Below, one piece after another: positions 26,990 to 35,456 of a stretch of DNA of 51,497 nucleotides. The notes beneath the pieces are model-generated. The model saw nothing but the letters and a program-made list of their open reading frames with translations, was not told the DNA's origin and ran no database searches. How positions within the stretch are numbered: the first letter of the stretch is position 1; each line of letters opens with the position of its first letter. The position numbers and the translations under genes are program-made. Where the stretch lies: contig NZ_VJMG01000051.1 in NCBI RefSeq assembly GCF_007004135.1, forward strand, positions 1-51,497, given 5' to 3'. Source of the DNA: Affinirhizobium straminoryzae. GTDB taxonomy: Bacteria > Pseudomonadota > Alphaproteobacteria > Rhizobiales > Rhizobiaceae.

Positions 26990-27166
26990 TTACCACTCGA
27001 TCTTCATCTTCTCGCCGCCCGACGTCGGATACTCCTTCGTCGACCCAAAGAACTTTTCGTGCCGCTCTCGCGCTCCCTGTCTCTCTGAGATCAGGAACCA
27101 CAGGCCTGTTCCTCCAACAGAGATCACTGCGGCGAGGATGGTCAGGATCAGCTTCGTTCTCACCAT
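26990..27166 (-). CDS. trbK: TrbK, small entry-exclusion-type protein
   Basis: The 58-aa product, one membrane helix (LILTILAAVISVGGTGLWFL), sits between trbJ and trbL as trbK does in Ti plasmids. RP4 TrbK is a lipoprotein that blocks entry of like plasmids; there is no lipobox Cys here. The ATG overlaps the trbJ stop. The last 22 residues (EKFFGSTKEYPTSGGEKMK and IEW) nearly repeat the TrbJ C-terminus. Confidence 0.85.
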   Translation of the reverse strand: MVRTKLILTILAAVISVGGTGLWFLISERQGARERHEKFFGSTKEYPTSGGEKMKIEW

Positions 27167-27963
27167 TCCACCTTCATTTTCTCGCCGCCGGATGTTGAGG
27201 GCGCAGTTGATTTGAAGAATTTCTCACGCCGGGCCTGTGCGAGGTCCTTGTCCGTCTGCTCGGTTTGGAGCCATGTCCCCATCATCGTCATTTGCTGCGA
27301 GACAAGACCACGCAGCTTCTGCATCTGGGAAACCTGCTGGGCGGCAATCTGGTGTCCGACCTGGAGAGCCTTCATCTGGCCGTCGGCCGACTCCGACATT
27401 GATCGCAGCGAACTCATCGTACCCTCCTCGGTATCGAATTGATCCGCCGTCAGGCTCGCCGCCTTCAGCGTGCTGCCGATCGTGTCCCGGTTCGTGTCTG
27501 ACCAGGACTGGTAGGTGTTCGAGAATGTCTCGGCATTAGGCAGGTTGGTTTTCAGGTCCGCATAGCTCTTGAACCGCTGCTGAAGGACATCGTCTGCATT
27601 GCCCATCGAAAACGATATGCTCTGCCCTTGATCAACAATGCTTCGCAGACGGTTGAGATCGCTTTCGACCTGGCCCCAGATATGATCAGGGAGCTGCGCT
27701 GTGTTCTGCAGCATGTTCTCATAGATCTTCAGTTGGTTCTGAATCTGCTCTGCGAGTTGCGTGATCTGGGTCAGCTGGTTATCGACCTGCAGGCCAGAGC
27801 TTTTGAGAAGATCGATGAGCTGAGCATTGTTGGCGAGCTGCGTCCATTCGGTGGCAGCGCCCGTTGCAGAGCCCGCATGGACGGAAGCAATCGGCAACAG
27901 CGCGATTGCCGCAGTCATCGTTGCGACGATCCAGTTACTGGGCGTTGAGGTGCGACGTGGCAT
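27160..27963 (-). CDS. trbJ: TrbJ, VirB5-like pilus-associated protein
   Basis: The 267-aa secreted protein has a signal peptide (cut after SVHAG) and long helices with Gln-rich coiled coil (ITQLAEQIQNQLKIYENMLQ). TrbJ is the VirB5-like minor pilus component and contributes to entry exclusion in some plasmids. Its last 24 residues (EKFFKSTAPSTSGGEKMK and VEW) are almost the same as the TrbK tail. The start overlaps the trbE end by 29 bp. Confidence 0.93.
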   Translation of the reverse strand: MPRRTSTPSNWIVATMTAAIALLPIASVHAGSATGAATEWTQLANNAQLIDLLKSSGLQVDNQLTQITQLAEQIQNQLKIYENMLQNTAQLPDHIWGQVESDLNRLRSIVDQGQSISFSMGNADDVLQQRFKSYADLKTNLPNAETFSNTYQSWSDTNRDTIGSTLKAASLTADQFDTEEGTMSSLRSMSESADGQMKALQVGHQIAAQQVSQMQKLRGLVSQQMTMMGTWLQTEQTDKDLAQARREKFFKSTAPSTSGGEKMKVEW

Positions 27964-30391
27964 CGTGAACTCCTCTTGATTCGAGCCAATGGGTAGGCCA
28001 GTCCTCGCCGTGTTCCGCCTTCAGCGAGCGGATCCGCTTCAGGTCTTCCTTTCCGGATGCGCCCACAAAGCTCAGCGCTACCGGCCCGAGCGACATGTCG
28101 AAAAGCCGACGGCCGTCCGGTGTCGCGACATAGTATTCGCGCTTGGGGATGGCGCTTGAGACGATCTCGATCTGGCGCTCGTTGAACCCGATCCGCTCAT
28201 AGAACTCGCGCGTGCCTGGCTCGCGCGCAGCGCCGTTCGGCAAGCATATCTTGGTCGGGCAGGATTCTTTCAGCACGTCGATGATGCCGGAACGCTCGGC
28301 GTCGGAGATGGATTGCGTCGCCAGAACAACGGCGCAATTGGCCTTGCGGAGCACCTTCAGCCACTCCCGGATCTTGTCGCGGAACACGGGATGCCCGAGC
28401 ATCAGCCAGGCTTCGTCGAGGAGGATGAGGCTCGGAGAGCCATCGAGCCGCTTCTCGATCCGGTGAAAGAGGTAGGTGAGAACGGGCACCAGATTACGCT
28501 CGCCCATATTCATGAGCTGCTCGATCTCGAAGCACTGAAACGCTCGAAGCGTCAGCCCGTCCTCTTCCGCGTCGAGAAGCTGACCCATCGGGCCGTCGAC
28601 GGTATAGTGATGGAGTGCGTCCTTGATCTCGCGCATCTGCACGCCGCTGACAAAGTCCGATAGCGACTTTCCGGGTGCTGTCGCCATCAGCCCGATCTGG
28701 CGTGAGATTGCATTGCGATGGTCGGGTGTGATGGTAACGCCCTGCAGGGCGACAAGCGTTTCGATCCACTCGGTCGCCCAGGCGCGATCGCCATCCGTCG
28801 AAAGGTCGAAGAGCGGGCAGAACGCCAGCGCTTTCACCTCCCCACTCTGGTCGTTGCCAATCTCATAGTGATCGCCGCCGGCAGCCAGCGTCAGGGGAAG
28901 GAGCGAATTACCTTTGTCGAAGGCAAAAATCTGGGCGAACTCATATCGGCGGAACTGCGCTGCGATCAGAGCGAGAAGGGTCGATTTGCCCGAGCCTGTC
29001 GGTCCAAAGATCAGGGTGTGGCCGACATCGTCGAGATGCAGGTTGAGACGAAACGGCGTCGATCCCGAAGCCACCTGCATCAGCGGTGGCGAGTTCGGCG
29101 GATAGAAGGGGCACGGCGCCACTGGGCTACCCGACCATACCGAGTTGAGCGGGACGAGATCTGCCAGGTTGCTTGTATTGATCAGCGGCTCACGGACATT
29201 AGCGTACCAATTCCCCGGCAGACTTCCGAGAAACGCATCTGTCGCGTTCAGGGTCTCGACGCGCGCTCCGAACCCCTCTGCCTGGACGAGCCGGCGGATG
29301 GCTTCCGCCTTTTCCTGCAGAGCGTCACGGTCCTCATCAAAGAGGATGACGACCGGGGTGTAATAGCCGTAAGCGACGAGCTGGGACGACGCCTGAGCGA
29401 TGGCGTCCTCGGTCTCGGCGACCATCGCCATGGCATCCTGATCGACCGATCTGCTCTGGGTCTGGAAAAGCTGGTCGAAGAAAGGGCGAACCTTCTGCTG
29501 CCACTTCTTTCTCGTGCGTTCGAGTTTCTGGCGCGCCTCTTCCGCATCGAGGAAGATGAAACGAGACGACCAGCGGTAGGTCAGCGGCATCAGGTCGAGA
29601 TTGTTGAGGATGCCGGGCCAGCTCTCGGCCGGCAGGCCATCGATGGCGACGACAGCGAGGAACCGATTCTCGACCTTCGGCGTCAGCCCATGCTCGAGCT
29701 CCGCCGTCGCCAGCCAGTCGAGATACATCGGAACCTCGGGCAAGCGAACCGGATGGCTCTCCCCCGTAATGCAAAAACGAACTAATTGCATGAGATCGTC
29801 ATAGCAGGCTACCCGCTCCCCTCCCCTTTCACGGACTTCGCGAGTCTGCATGCGAGCAATCGACAGGGTATTGGCAAGGTATTGTTCGATTTCCCGGATC
29901 GCGTTGCGGAACACGAACAGGACAGTGTCCGCATAGGATTTCTTGCGGCTCTCCTCGTCAGAGTAGATGTATTTGGATAACGCTGTCTTCTTCGACGCGA
30001 GCGGTCGGTAGGTGAGAATGATCGCGTGCTTGCTCTCGAAATGCCCCTGCTCCCGCCCGAAATGGGCCCGGCGCTCCGCATCGATCGCGCGGGTGACAGG
30101 GTCCGGGAAATGGCACTGGTCCGGCGTGGGATAGTCGACTGTCGGCACACGGATGGCCTCGACCTGAATCATCCAGCCCGTCCCCAGACGCGACAAGATC
30201 GCATTGATTTGACGAGACAGCTCATTGCGTTCGAGGTCGGTGGCGCTTTCGGAGTCCGGACCCGCGAAGTACCAGCCTGCCATCAGGCTACCGTCCTTCA
30301 AAAGCAGGACGCCGTTGTCGACCAGGCCGGCGTATGGAACCAGATCAGCGAACGAGGGACCGGTCGCGCGGAATCGTTTGAGGGCAACCAT
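27935..30391 (-). CDS. trbE: TrbE, VirB4-like ATPase
   Basis: The 818-aa inner-membrane-associated ATPase powers pilus assembly and transfer. It has a CagE/VirB4 N-terminal domain, Walker A FGPTGSGKST (about residue 465), Walker B LILLDEAWLMLG (about residue 650) and the downstream VVLATQSISDAERSG. Full family length. Confidence 0.97.
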   Translation of the reverse strand: MVALKRFRATGPSFADLVPYAGLVDNGVLLLKDGSLMAGWYFAGPDSESATDLERNELSRQINAILSRLGTGWMIQVEAIRVPTVDYPTPDQCHFPDPVTRAIDAERRAHFGREQGHFESKHAIILTYRPLASKKTALSKYIYSDEESRKKSYADTVLFVFRNAIREIEQYLANTLSIARMQTREVRERGGERVACYDDLMQLVRFCITGESHPVRLPEVPMYLDWLATAELEHGLTPKVENRFLAVVAIDGLPAESWPGILNNLDLMPLTYRWSSRFIFLDAEEARQKLERTRKKWQQKVRPFFDQLFQTQSRSVDQDAMAMVAETEDAIAQASSQLVAYGYYTPVVILFDEDRDALQEKAEAIRRLVQAEGFGARVETLNATDAFLGSLPGNWYANVREPLINTSNLADLVPLNSVWSGSPVAPCPFYPPNSPPLMQVASGSTPFRLNLHLDDVGHTLIFGPTGSGKSTLLALIAAQFRRYEFAQIFAFDKGNSLLPLTLAAGGDHYEIGNDQSGEVKALAFCPLFDLSTDGDRAWATEWIETLVALQGVTITPDHRNAISRQIGLMATAPGKSLSDFVSGVQMREIKDALHHYTVDGPMGQLLDAEEDGLTLRAFQCFEIEQLMNMGERNLVPVLTYLFHRIEKRLDGSPSLILLDEAWLMLGHPVFRDKIREWLKVLRKANCAVVLATQSISDAERSGIIDVLKESCPTKICLPNGAAREPGTREFYERIGFNERQIEIVSSAIPKREYYVATPDGRRLFDMSLGPVALSFVGASGKEDLKRIRSLKAEHGEDWPTHWLESRGVHDATSHLNAQ

Positions 30392-30400
30392 CAGGACACC

Positions 30401-30685
30401 TCAGTATCTTCGCCACGGCGCGGCCGTCGGCCGGTAGTGGGATTTGTAGGAAATGTGACGGGCATAGACCTGCCGCATCAGCGGGTCAGACTTGGCCATC
30501 ATGCGAAGCAGGCCGACAAGCACGATCCAGACGGCCACACCGAAGAGCGCCGAGTAGACCGTCAGGACGACGAAGATCAGGATCACGGCGGCGAGCCCGG
30601 TGATCAGCACAAGCTCGCGGTCGGCGCCCATCAGGAGGTTTGGACGCGACAGCGCGCGATGAATGCGATTGCGTTGGAGGCTCAC
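30401..30685 (-). CDS. trbD: TrbD, VirB3-like membrane protein
   Basis: The 94-aa product has two adjacent membrane helices (residues about 24-60) and the conserved [20 protein letters not shown]. VirB3-like proteins work with the VirB4-type ATPase. The ATG overlaps the trbC stop. Confidence 0.94.
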   Translation of the reverse strand: MSLQRNRIHRALSRPNLLMGADRELVLITGLAAVILIFVVLTVYSALFGVAVWIVLVGLLRMMAKSDPLMRQVYARHISYKSHYRPTAAPWRRY

Positions 30686-31062
30686 GATGCCCCCTCCCCC
30701 GCTTCATCATCTGAAACAACTTGCGTGACTTGATCCGTTGGCAGGCCGATCGATGCACCGGTGGCGCCAAAGAGGCCGACGATGGTTGTGGCGCCAAGCA
30801 GAATGCCGGCCACCAGAACGACATACATCAGCCTGCGGGCGAAATCGTTGAGCTCGCCGCCAAAGATCAGCATGCCGCCGGCGATCGCGACAGCCGCAAG
30901 AGCAATGTAGCCTGCGACTGGGCCGGTGATGGATTCCTGGATTTGTTCGAGAGGTCCTTCCCATGGAAGGCTCCCGCCTGAACTGGCGAAAGCGGGGGAA
31001 GTAACGGCTGCGATAGAAAGGGCCATCACGGCAAGAGGCAGGAGTGATCTCTTATGCTGCAT
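30682..31062 (-). CDS. trbC: TrbC, conjugative pilin precursor
   Basis: The 126-aa prepilin has a signal peptide (cut near FASSG) and two hydrophobic helices ([38 protein letters not shown]). TraF is expected to trim and cyclise it. ATG 31062 is chosen for its AGAGG ribosome site 8 bases upstream; ATG 31080 is an alternative. Overlaps trbB by 11 bp. Confidence 0.92.
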   Translation of the reverse strand: MQHKRSLLPLAVMALSIAAVTSPAFASSGGSLPWEGPLEQIQESITGPVAGYIALAAVAIAGGMLIFGGELNDFARRLMYVVLVAGILLGATTIVGLFGATGASIGLPTDQVTQVVSDDEAGEGAS

Positions 31063-32023
31063 CGCAGTTTTCCTCTGCATATGGTTCGGTCTGGTACTGG
31101 CCGCCTGCAAAGCGGGTGACATGAAGGATTTCGCTGATGCGCCGGCCCTTGGCCGTTCGTTCGATCGAGATGATCAGATCGACCGCATCTCCGATGACAG
31201 CCTGCATAGGCTGGTGACTGGCCTCGGCGGTCAGTTGCTCAAGACGCAGGAGTGCGGAGCGTGCGCTGTTTGAATGGATCGTTGCGACCCCTCCTGGGTG
31301 CCCGGTGTTCCAGGCCTTCAGCATGGTCAGCGCTGCACCATCGCGGACCTCGCCGACGATGATCCGATCCGGCCGAAGGCGCATCGTGCTTTTCAGGAGA
31401 CGCGACATGTCGACGGCGTCGCTGGTGTGAAGGCTGACTGCATTGTCCGCGGCGCACTGGATCTCGGCTGTGTCTTCCAGAATGACGAGCCGATCATCGG
31501 GAGAGCTCGATATGATCTCCGCCAGGATCGCGTTGGTGAGGGTCGTCTTTCCCGAGCCGGTGCCGCCGGCGACGAGAATGTTAAGCTTAGAGGCAATGGC
31601 GCTTCGAATGACCTCCGCATGCTTTGCAGTCATCACCTTGCTGGATACATAGTCATCAAGCGGTATGAGACGCGACGCGCGACGACGGATCGTGAAAGAT
31701 GGTCCGGAAACCACCGGTGGCAGCAATCCCTCGAAACGGTGCCCGCCGATCGGCAGTTCTCCCGAAACGATCGGCCGAGCATCGTCGACCTCGGAGTTCA
31801 AAACATGGGCGACGCTTCCGATAACGGTCTCGGCGGCCGAGCGTGTCATCTCGCCAGCGGCTGTCATGCCGTGGCCAAGCCTCTCGATGAATAGACGACC
31901 ATCTGGATTGAGCATGATCTCAACGACACTCGGGTCTTCGAGCGCAATGCACAGATGATCTCCCAGTGCGTTCTGCAGCTTGCTGACGAGGCGAGGGAGT
32001 GAGCGGTTTGGGGTGCTAAGCAT
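31052..32023 (-). CDS. trbB: TrbB, VirB11-like secretion ATPase
   Basis: The 323-aa hexameric ATPase is of the VirB11 type: Walker [10 protein letters not shown] at 153-161, [29 protein letters not shown] and [11 protein letters not shown]. Start MLSTPNRS at 32023, 2 bases after the traI stop; the frame further upstream is antisense-like noise inside traI. Confidence 0.96.
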   Translation of the reverse strand: MLSTPNRSLPRLVSKLQNALGDHLCIALEDPSVVEIMLNPDGRLFIERLGHGMTAAGEMTRSAAETVIGSVAHVLNSEVDDARPIVSGELPIGGHRFEGLLPPVVSGPSFTIRRRASRLIPLDDYVSSKVMTAKHAEVIRSAIASKLNILVAGGTGSGKTTLTNAILAEIISSSPDDRLVILEDTAEIQCAADNAVSLHTSDAVDMSRLLKSTMRLRPDRIIVGEVRDGAALTMLKAWNTGHPGGVATIHSNSARSALLRLEQLTAEASHQPMQAVIGDAVDLIISIERTAKGRRISEILHVTRFAGGQYQTEPYAEENCDAA

Positions 32024-32025
32024 GA

Positions 32026-32652
32026 TCAGGCCGCTTCCTGTCGATGGAGTGAGAAGCTCGACGAATAGATGCTGGGGCGAAGTCGATCGAAGCTCACCCA
32101 GTTTGCGGGCAGCAGACCGGCGACGCTCTTCGTTTCGTTGATTTGGGCAGGTGGGCCGAGGCGGCTTAGCGGCCAACCTGCCCGACGGAGGATGCGCTCG
32201 AGTCTGACATCCGTGGCGGTTACGATTTCTTGATAGCCATGCAGAATGCTCCACTCGACGATACCGGCGAACATGGCGAGGGTCGCCGAGTGGAGGCCCG
32301 CCTGCTCCCGCTCGGCAGCGGCGTTTGTATCGACGCAGAACCGGGAGCTTTCGATCACCCGATTGTGCTTTGGGAGTTTCTCGGTGCCCAGGAGCTGAGG
32401 GAACACCTGTTCCACCATCGTGCCGCCTGCGGCTGGCAGCAGGCGCGCGCATCCAATCACTGTCCCTGTGCGGTCGAGGCAAAGGATGTATGTCGGGCTT
32501 AGCTTGTCGAAGCTGTCTATTTCAAGACCTGATGTGCAACGGACTTTCCAAGCCAGTCGGCCGCGGAAAACGCGCGCACGGAGCCGGTGCATTTCGTGAA
32601 TGAGGCACTGTTCAGCTTCGTTCTGTGGGTTCTTGATGGCGACGACGCGCAT
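32026..32652 (-). CDS. traI: TraI, acyl-homoserine lactone synthase
   Basis: The 208-aa LuxI-family enzyme makes the autoinducer for TraR from S-adenosylmethionine and an acyl-ACP. The LuxI residues are present: Arg25, Phe29, Trp35, Glu44, Asp46, Asp49, Arg70, Phe84, Glu101 and Arg104. First gene of traI-trb, divergent from repA as in Ti plasmids. The acyl chain cannot be told from sequence. A hairpin lies over part of its ribosome site. Confidence 0.95.
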   Translation of the reverse strand: MRVVAIKNPQNEAEQCLIHEMHRLRARVFRGRLAWKVRCTSGLEIDSFDKLSPTYILCLDRTGTVIGCARLLPAAGGTMVEQVFPQLLGTEKLPKHNRVIESSRFCVDTNAAAEREQAGLHSATLAMFAGIVEWSILHGYQEIVTATDVRLERILRRAGWPLSRLGPPAQINETKSVAGLLPANWVSFDRLRPSIYSSSFSLHRQEAA

Positions 32653-32660
32653 CGAGCAAA

Positions 32661-32685
32661 TCTCCCTTGCGTTGGTGACGCAAGG
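32661..32685 (-). promoter_or_regulatory. Hairpin over the traI ribosome binding site
   Basis: On the minus strand CCTTGCGT-CACCA-ACGCAAGG forms a perfect 8-bp stem; the 3' arm runs into GGGAGA, the likely Shine-Dalgarno 9 bases before the traI ATG. Pairing would hide part of it. Confidence 0.5.
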
Positions 32686-32696
32686 AGGTTTGCCGG

Positions 32697-32717
32697 TGCT
32701 GAGAAGTTCGATCTACT
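32697..32717 (-). promoter_or_regulatory. Candidate TraR half-site upstream of traI
   Basis: AGTAGATCG on the minus strand matches the arm and flank of the palindrome upstream of traC, in the same orientation and at a similar distance (45-65 bases) from the start codon. The second half-site is not conserved. Confidence 0.4.
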
Positions 32718-32976
32718 GCCAAAAGTGGTAGCTGCCGACGCCACTTCTAACTGCTAGACCCGAAGGAAGTTGGGTCACGCGAGTGAGTCACGAACCAGCA
32801 AAAATATGGGTAATCGCCTTTTTGGTGAGAGCCTTGCATTGGGTTACGTCGCTGAATTTGCGTGGAAAAATGAGAATTTATCCATTAGCGATTCCTGCTG
32901 GAGCTGACATGTTGAGACTTTGTTAACTTTAAATTCCTTGCGGGGTATTCAGAATCGGGAGATAGTTGCGAAAATT

Positions 32977-32998
32977 ATGGCCAAAGCGCCATTTTTTT
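32977..32998 (+). terminator. Terminator-like hairpin in the repA leader
   Basis: ATGGC-CAAAGC-wait-free 6-base loop-GCCAT: a 5-bp stem (32977-32981 and 32988-32992) followed by seven T (32992-32998), 33 bases before the repA ATG. It could act as an attenuator, or as a weak terminator for upstream transcripts. Confidence 0.4.
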
Positions 32999-33031
32999 GA
33001 AAGTTGAGCCACTCAGGAAACAGTTTGCAAA

Positions 33032-34222
33032 ATGAGCCAGCCGCAGCCGAACCGTTTTGATCTGGAAATCGCCGAGCAGGGTTCGAAGATCTCGGGCGCT
33101 CTGCATATGCTGCGTAGCCAGCAGTACCCGCCTGACGCCCGGAAGGGACTTCGCAAATTTCAGATCGGCGAGGTCGCCGATTTCATGGGGGTAACTCAGA
33201 GCCATCTTCGACAGATTCATTCCGAGGGAAAAGGCCCGGAAATTGAGTCAGTCGGTGGTCGCCGCTTCTATACAGCTGCTCAAATGCTGGAACTTCGGGA
33301 ATACCTCGAGGCGAACAAAAAGTCGGACAAGCGATATTATCTCCCAAAGCGACGTCCCGGCGAGCCCATGCAGGTCGTCTCTGTCGTGAACTTCAAAGGT
33401 GGAAGTGGCAAGACGACGACGGCAGCCCATCTTGCGCAGTATCTTGCTTTGACCGGCCACCGTGTCCTCGCCATCGACCTCGACCCCCAGGCATCCCTGA
33501 CTTCGCTATTTGGTATCCAGCCCGAGCTCGATGAGACCTCCTCTCTCTATGAAGCTCTTCGCTTCGATGAAGGGAAGAAATCTATTGAGGAGGTCATTCA
33601 GCCCACCAACATTCCGGGCCTCGACGTTGTCCCGGCGAACCTGGTTCTACAGGAATATGAATATGACGTCCCGCTCGCGATTTCATCGAAAAAAGGTGAC
33701 GAAGGCCGGCTTTTCCATATGCGGATTGCCAATGCGCTGAAGGCCGTCGACGACCGTTATGACGTCGTTGTCATCGACTGCCCTCCTCAGCTGGGTTATC
33801 TGACAATTACGGCCCTTATGGCCTCAACGGGCATTTTGATCACGATCCACCCTCAGATGCTGGATATCATGTCGATGAGCCAGTTTCTGATGATGCTCGG
33901 TGGTATATTGACCCCAGTGGCGGAGGCTGGAGCAGAAATCCGAATCGAGTGGTTTCGCTATCTTGTCACGCGGTTCGAGCCTACCGATATTCCGCAGGCT
34001 CAGATGGTTGGCTTTATGCAGTCAATGTTTGCTCAGCATATGCTGAGAAATCATGTGCTCAAGTCAACCGCGATTTCAGATGCCTCGATCAAGAAGCAGA
34101 CGTTGTATGAGGTTGAGCGCGGAGACTTCGTGCGATCGACATACGATCGAGCAATTGAGAGCCTTAACTCGACAAACGGCGAGATCGTGGAGTTAATCCA
34201 CAGCGTGTGGGGGCGAAAGTGA
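33032..34222 (+). CDS. repA: RepA, ParA-type partition ATPase
   Basis: The 396-aa protein partitions the plasmid with RepB and represses the repABC promoter. An N-terminal helix-turn-helix (FQIGEVADFMGVTQSHLRQI, residues 43-62) precedes the ParA ATPase: Walker A KGGSGKTTT at 122-130, the A' box LAIDLDPQASLT, and VVVIDCPPQLGY. First gene of repABC. 379 bp of leader separate it from divergent traI. Confidence 0.97.
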   Translation: MSQPQPNRFDLEIAEQGSKISGALHMLRSQQYPPDARKGLRKFQIGEVADFMGVTQSHLRQIHSEGKGPEIESVGGRRFYTAAQMLELREYLEANKKSDKRYYLPKRRPGEPMQVVSVVNFKGGSGKTTTAAHLAQYLALTGHRVLAIDLDPQASLTSLFGIQPELDETSSLYEALRFDEGKKSIEEVIQPTNIPGLDVVPANLVLQEYEYDVPLAISSKKGDEGRLFHMRIANALKAVDDRYDVVVIDCPPQLGYLTITALMASTGILITIHPQMLDIMSMSQFLMMLGGILTPVAEAGAEIRIEWFRYLVTRFEPTDIPQAQMVGFMQSMFAQHMLRNHVLKSTAISDASIKKQTLYEVERGDFVRSTYDRAIESLNSTNGEIVELIHSVWGRK

Positions 34223-34226
34223 TGAA

Positions 34227-34245
34227 CTTGTCAGCCGTTTTTTTT
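34227..34245 (+). repeat. 19-nt rep-locus repeat, copy 1
   Basis: CTTGTCAGCCGTTTTTTTT just after repA, identical to 36749-36767 after repC. Both copies are preceded by GAAC or GAAC-like bases. Function unknown. Confidence 0.6.
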
Positions 34246-34306
34246 CCAGCTTTTTATCGGCGGATCAATCTCTTATCGGAGTTGAACAGCACAAGGGGAG
34301 ACCGCT

Positions 34307-35299
34307 ATGTCACGTGAGAACCCTTTCGCAAAACTAGATCTCTCGTCCATTCCTGCTGGAAAGTCGCCGGTGAAGCCTGGCTACGCTATGACTGGTGCTG
34401 CCAAGACTGTCGTGCGGTCAATAGAGGATCTCGCGGAGAACACCAAAAAGCTTATGGAAGGTGAAGTGATCGTGGATTTAGATCCGCGATCGCTTGACGT
34501 TTCACTGGTAGCTGACCGACTTTCCGACGACGACGAAGAGTATCAGGAGCTAAAGTCGGCAATACGAGCTGCCGGGCAAACCACGCCGATCCTCGTGCGC
34601 CCCATTGGGGACGGCCAGCGATACATGGTCGTGTTCGGACATCGCCGCCGGAGAGTTGCCGAGGAACTAGGTATCCCCGTCAAGGCGGTCGTCAAGAAGC
34701 TAGATGACATTACGTCGGCCATCGCACAGGGCCAGGAGAACTCTGCACGCTCGAACCTGTCCTTCATTGAGCGGGCATACTTCGCACAGAATCTAATTGC
34801 AGCCGGGATGGGAAAGGATGTCGTCAGATCGTCGCTGGCGATTGACGAAGCGATGCTTTCCAAGATGCTTGGAGTAATCGAAACCGTCCCTGAGCCTGTC
34901 ATCAAGGTGCTTGGAGCTTCCAAAAAGATCGGCAGAGACAAATGGTTAAGCTTGCGACAAATGCTGCTTGCCCCTGCCCTGCGTCGGGTGGCCACCGATC
35001 ACGCTGCGACGCCTGATTTTCTGACGATCCCGGAGGAAAAGCGGTTTGATGCGCTTCACGGCTACCTGAAGCGCTATAAAGCCAAGTCCTCCGCTAAAAC
35101 TCTGAAGCCTGTCGAATCCAATAAGTCTTGGATGTCAAATGACAAGTCTTTGAGTTTCTCAATGAGTGCCAAGTCGAAGAAGGTGGCGATCGAGCTTTCG
35201 AGCGTGGAAGCGAAACCCTTCAGCGACTGGCTTTCGAGCCAAATGGATCATCTGTACGACGAGTACAGGCGGTCAAAGCCCAACACTGATGGAGACTAA
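34307..35299 (+). CDS. repB: RepB, ParB-type centromere-binding protein
   Basis: The 330-aa protein has a ParB/Srx domain (LKSAIRAAGQTTPILVRPIG, YMVVFGHRRRRVAEELGI, ENSARSNLSFIERAYFAQNL) and a helix-turn-helix (VVRSSLAIDEAMLSKMLGVI). It binds the partition site and RepA. AAGGGGAG precedes the ATG at 34307. I could not find a parS palindrome of the usual GTT-N4-GC-N4-AAC type nearby. Confidence 0.96.
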   Translation: MSRENPFAKLDLSSIPAGKSPVKPGYAMTGAAKTVVRSIEDLAENTKKLMEGEVIVDLDPRSLDVSLVADRLSDDDEEYQELKSAIRAAGQTTPILVRPIGDGQRYMVVFGHRRRRVAEELGIPVKAVVKKLDDITSAIAQGQENSARSNLSFIERAYFAQNLIAAGMGKDVVRSSLAIDEAMLSKMLGVIETVPEPVIKVLGASKKIGRDKWLSLRQMLLAPALRRVATDHAATPDFLTIPEEKRFDALHGYLKRYKAKSSAKTLKPVESNKSWMSNDKSLSFSMSAKSKKVAIELSSVEAKPFSDWLSSQMDHLYDEYRRSKPNTDGD

Positions 35300-35303
35300 A
35301 CCG

Positions 35304-35342
35304 CAAAAGAAAAAGGCCCCCAAACGGTAAACCGTGGAAGCC
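35304..35342 (-). terminator. Rho-independent terminator of the ctRNA
   Basis: On the minus strand GGCTTCCACGG-loop-CCGTTTGGGGGCC pairs with two G-U pairs and a small bulge, followed by TTTTTCTTTT. Confidence 0.7.
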
Positions 35343-35361
35343 TCTCTCGTTATCCTTAGCA
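35304..35361 (-). ncRNA. Antisense counter-transcribed RNA (ctRNA) of repABC
   Basis: It lies between repB and repC on the opposite strand, where repABC plasmids encode the small RNA that limits RepC synthesis and gives incompatibility. The predicted promoter is TTGACT (minus strand, 35396-35391), 17 bases, GATTCT (35373-35368), giving a start about 35361. The predicted terminator is a stem at 35342-35315 followed by TTTTTC. The expected length, about 58 nt, fits known ctRNAs. Ends are estimates. Confidence 0.75.
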
Positions 35362-35367
35362 AGATCG

Positions 35368-35396
35368 AGAATCGCATTTCCCGGAATCACAGTCAA
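35368..35396 (-). promoter_or_regulatory. Predicted ctRNA promoter
   Basis: TTGACT-N17-GATTCT on the minus strand, reading into the ctRNA and away from repC. Confidence 0.6.
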
Positions 35397-35456
35397 GAGT
35401 CTTTGGCACCGATTTGGTGAGCGGAGTTCTTTTGCCTAAAGAAAGGTGAGAGAGAA

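Noticed and set aside
32653..33031. Classical tra box or repABC parS palindrome
   Set aside because: I searched by eye for the pTi tra box and the GTT-N4-GC-N4-AAC partition motif between traI and repA and around repB; neither was found.
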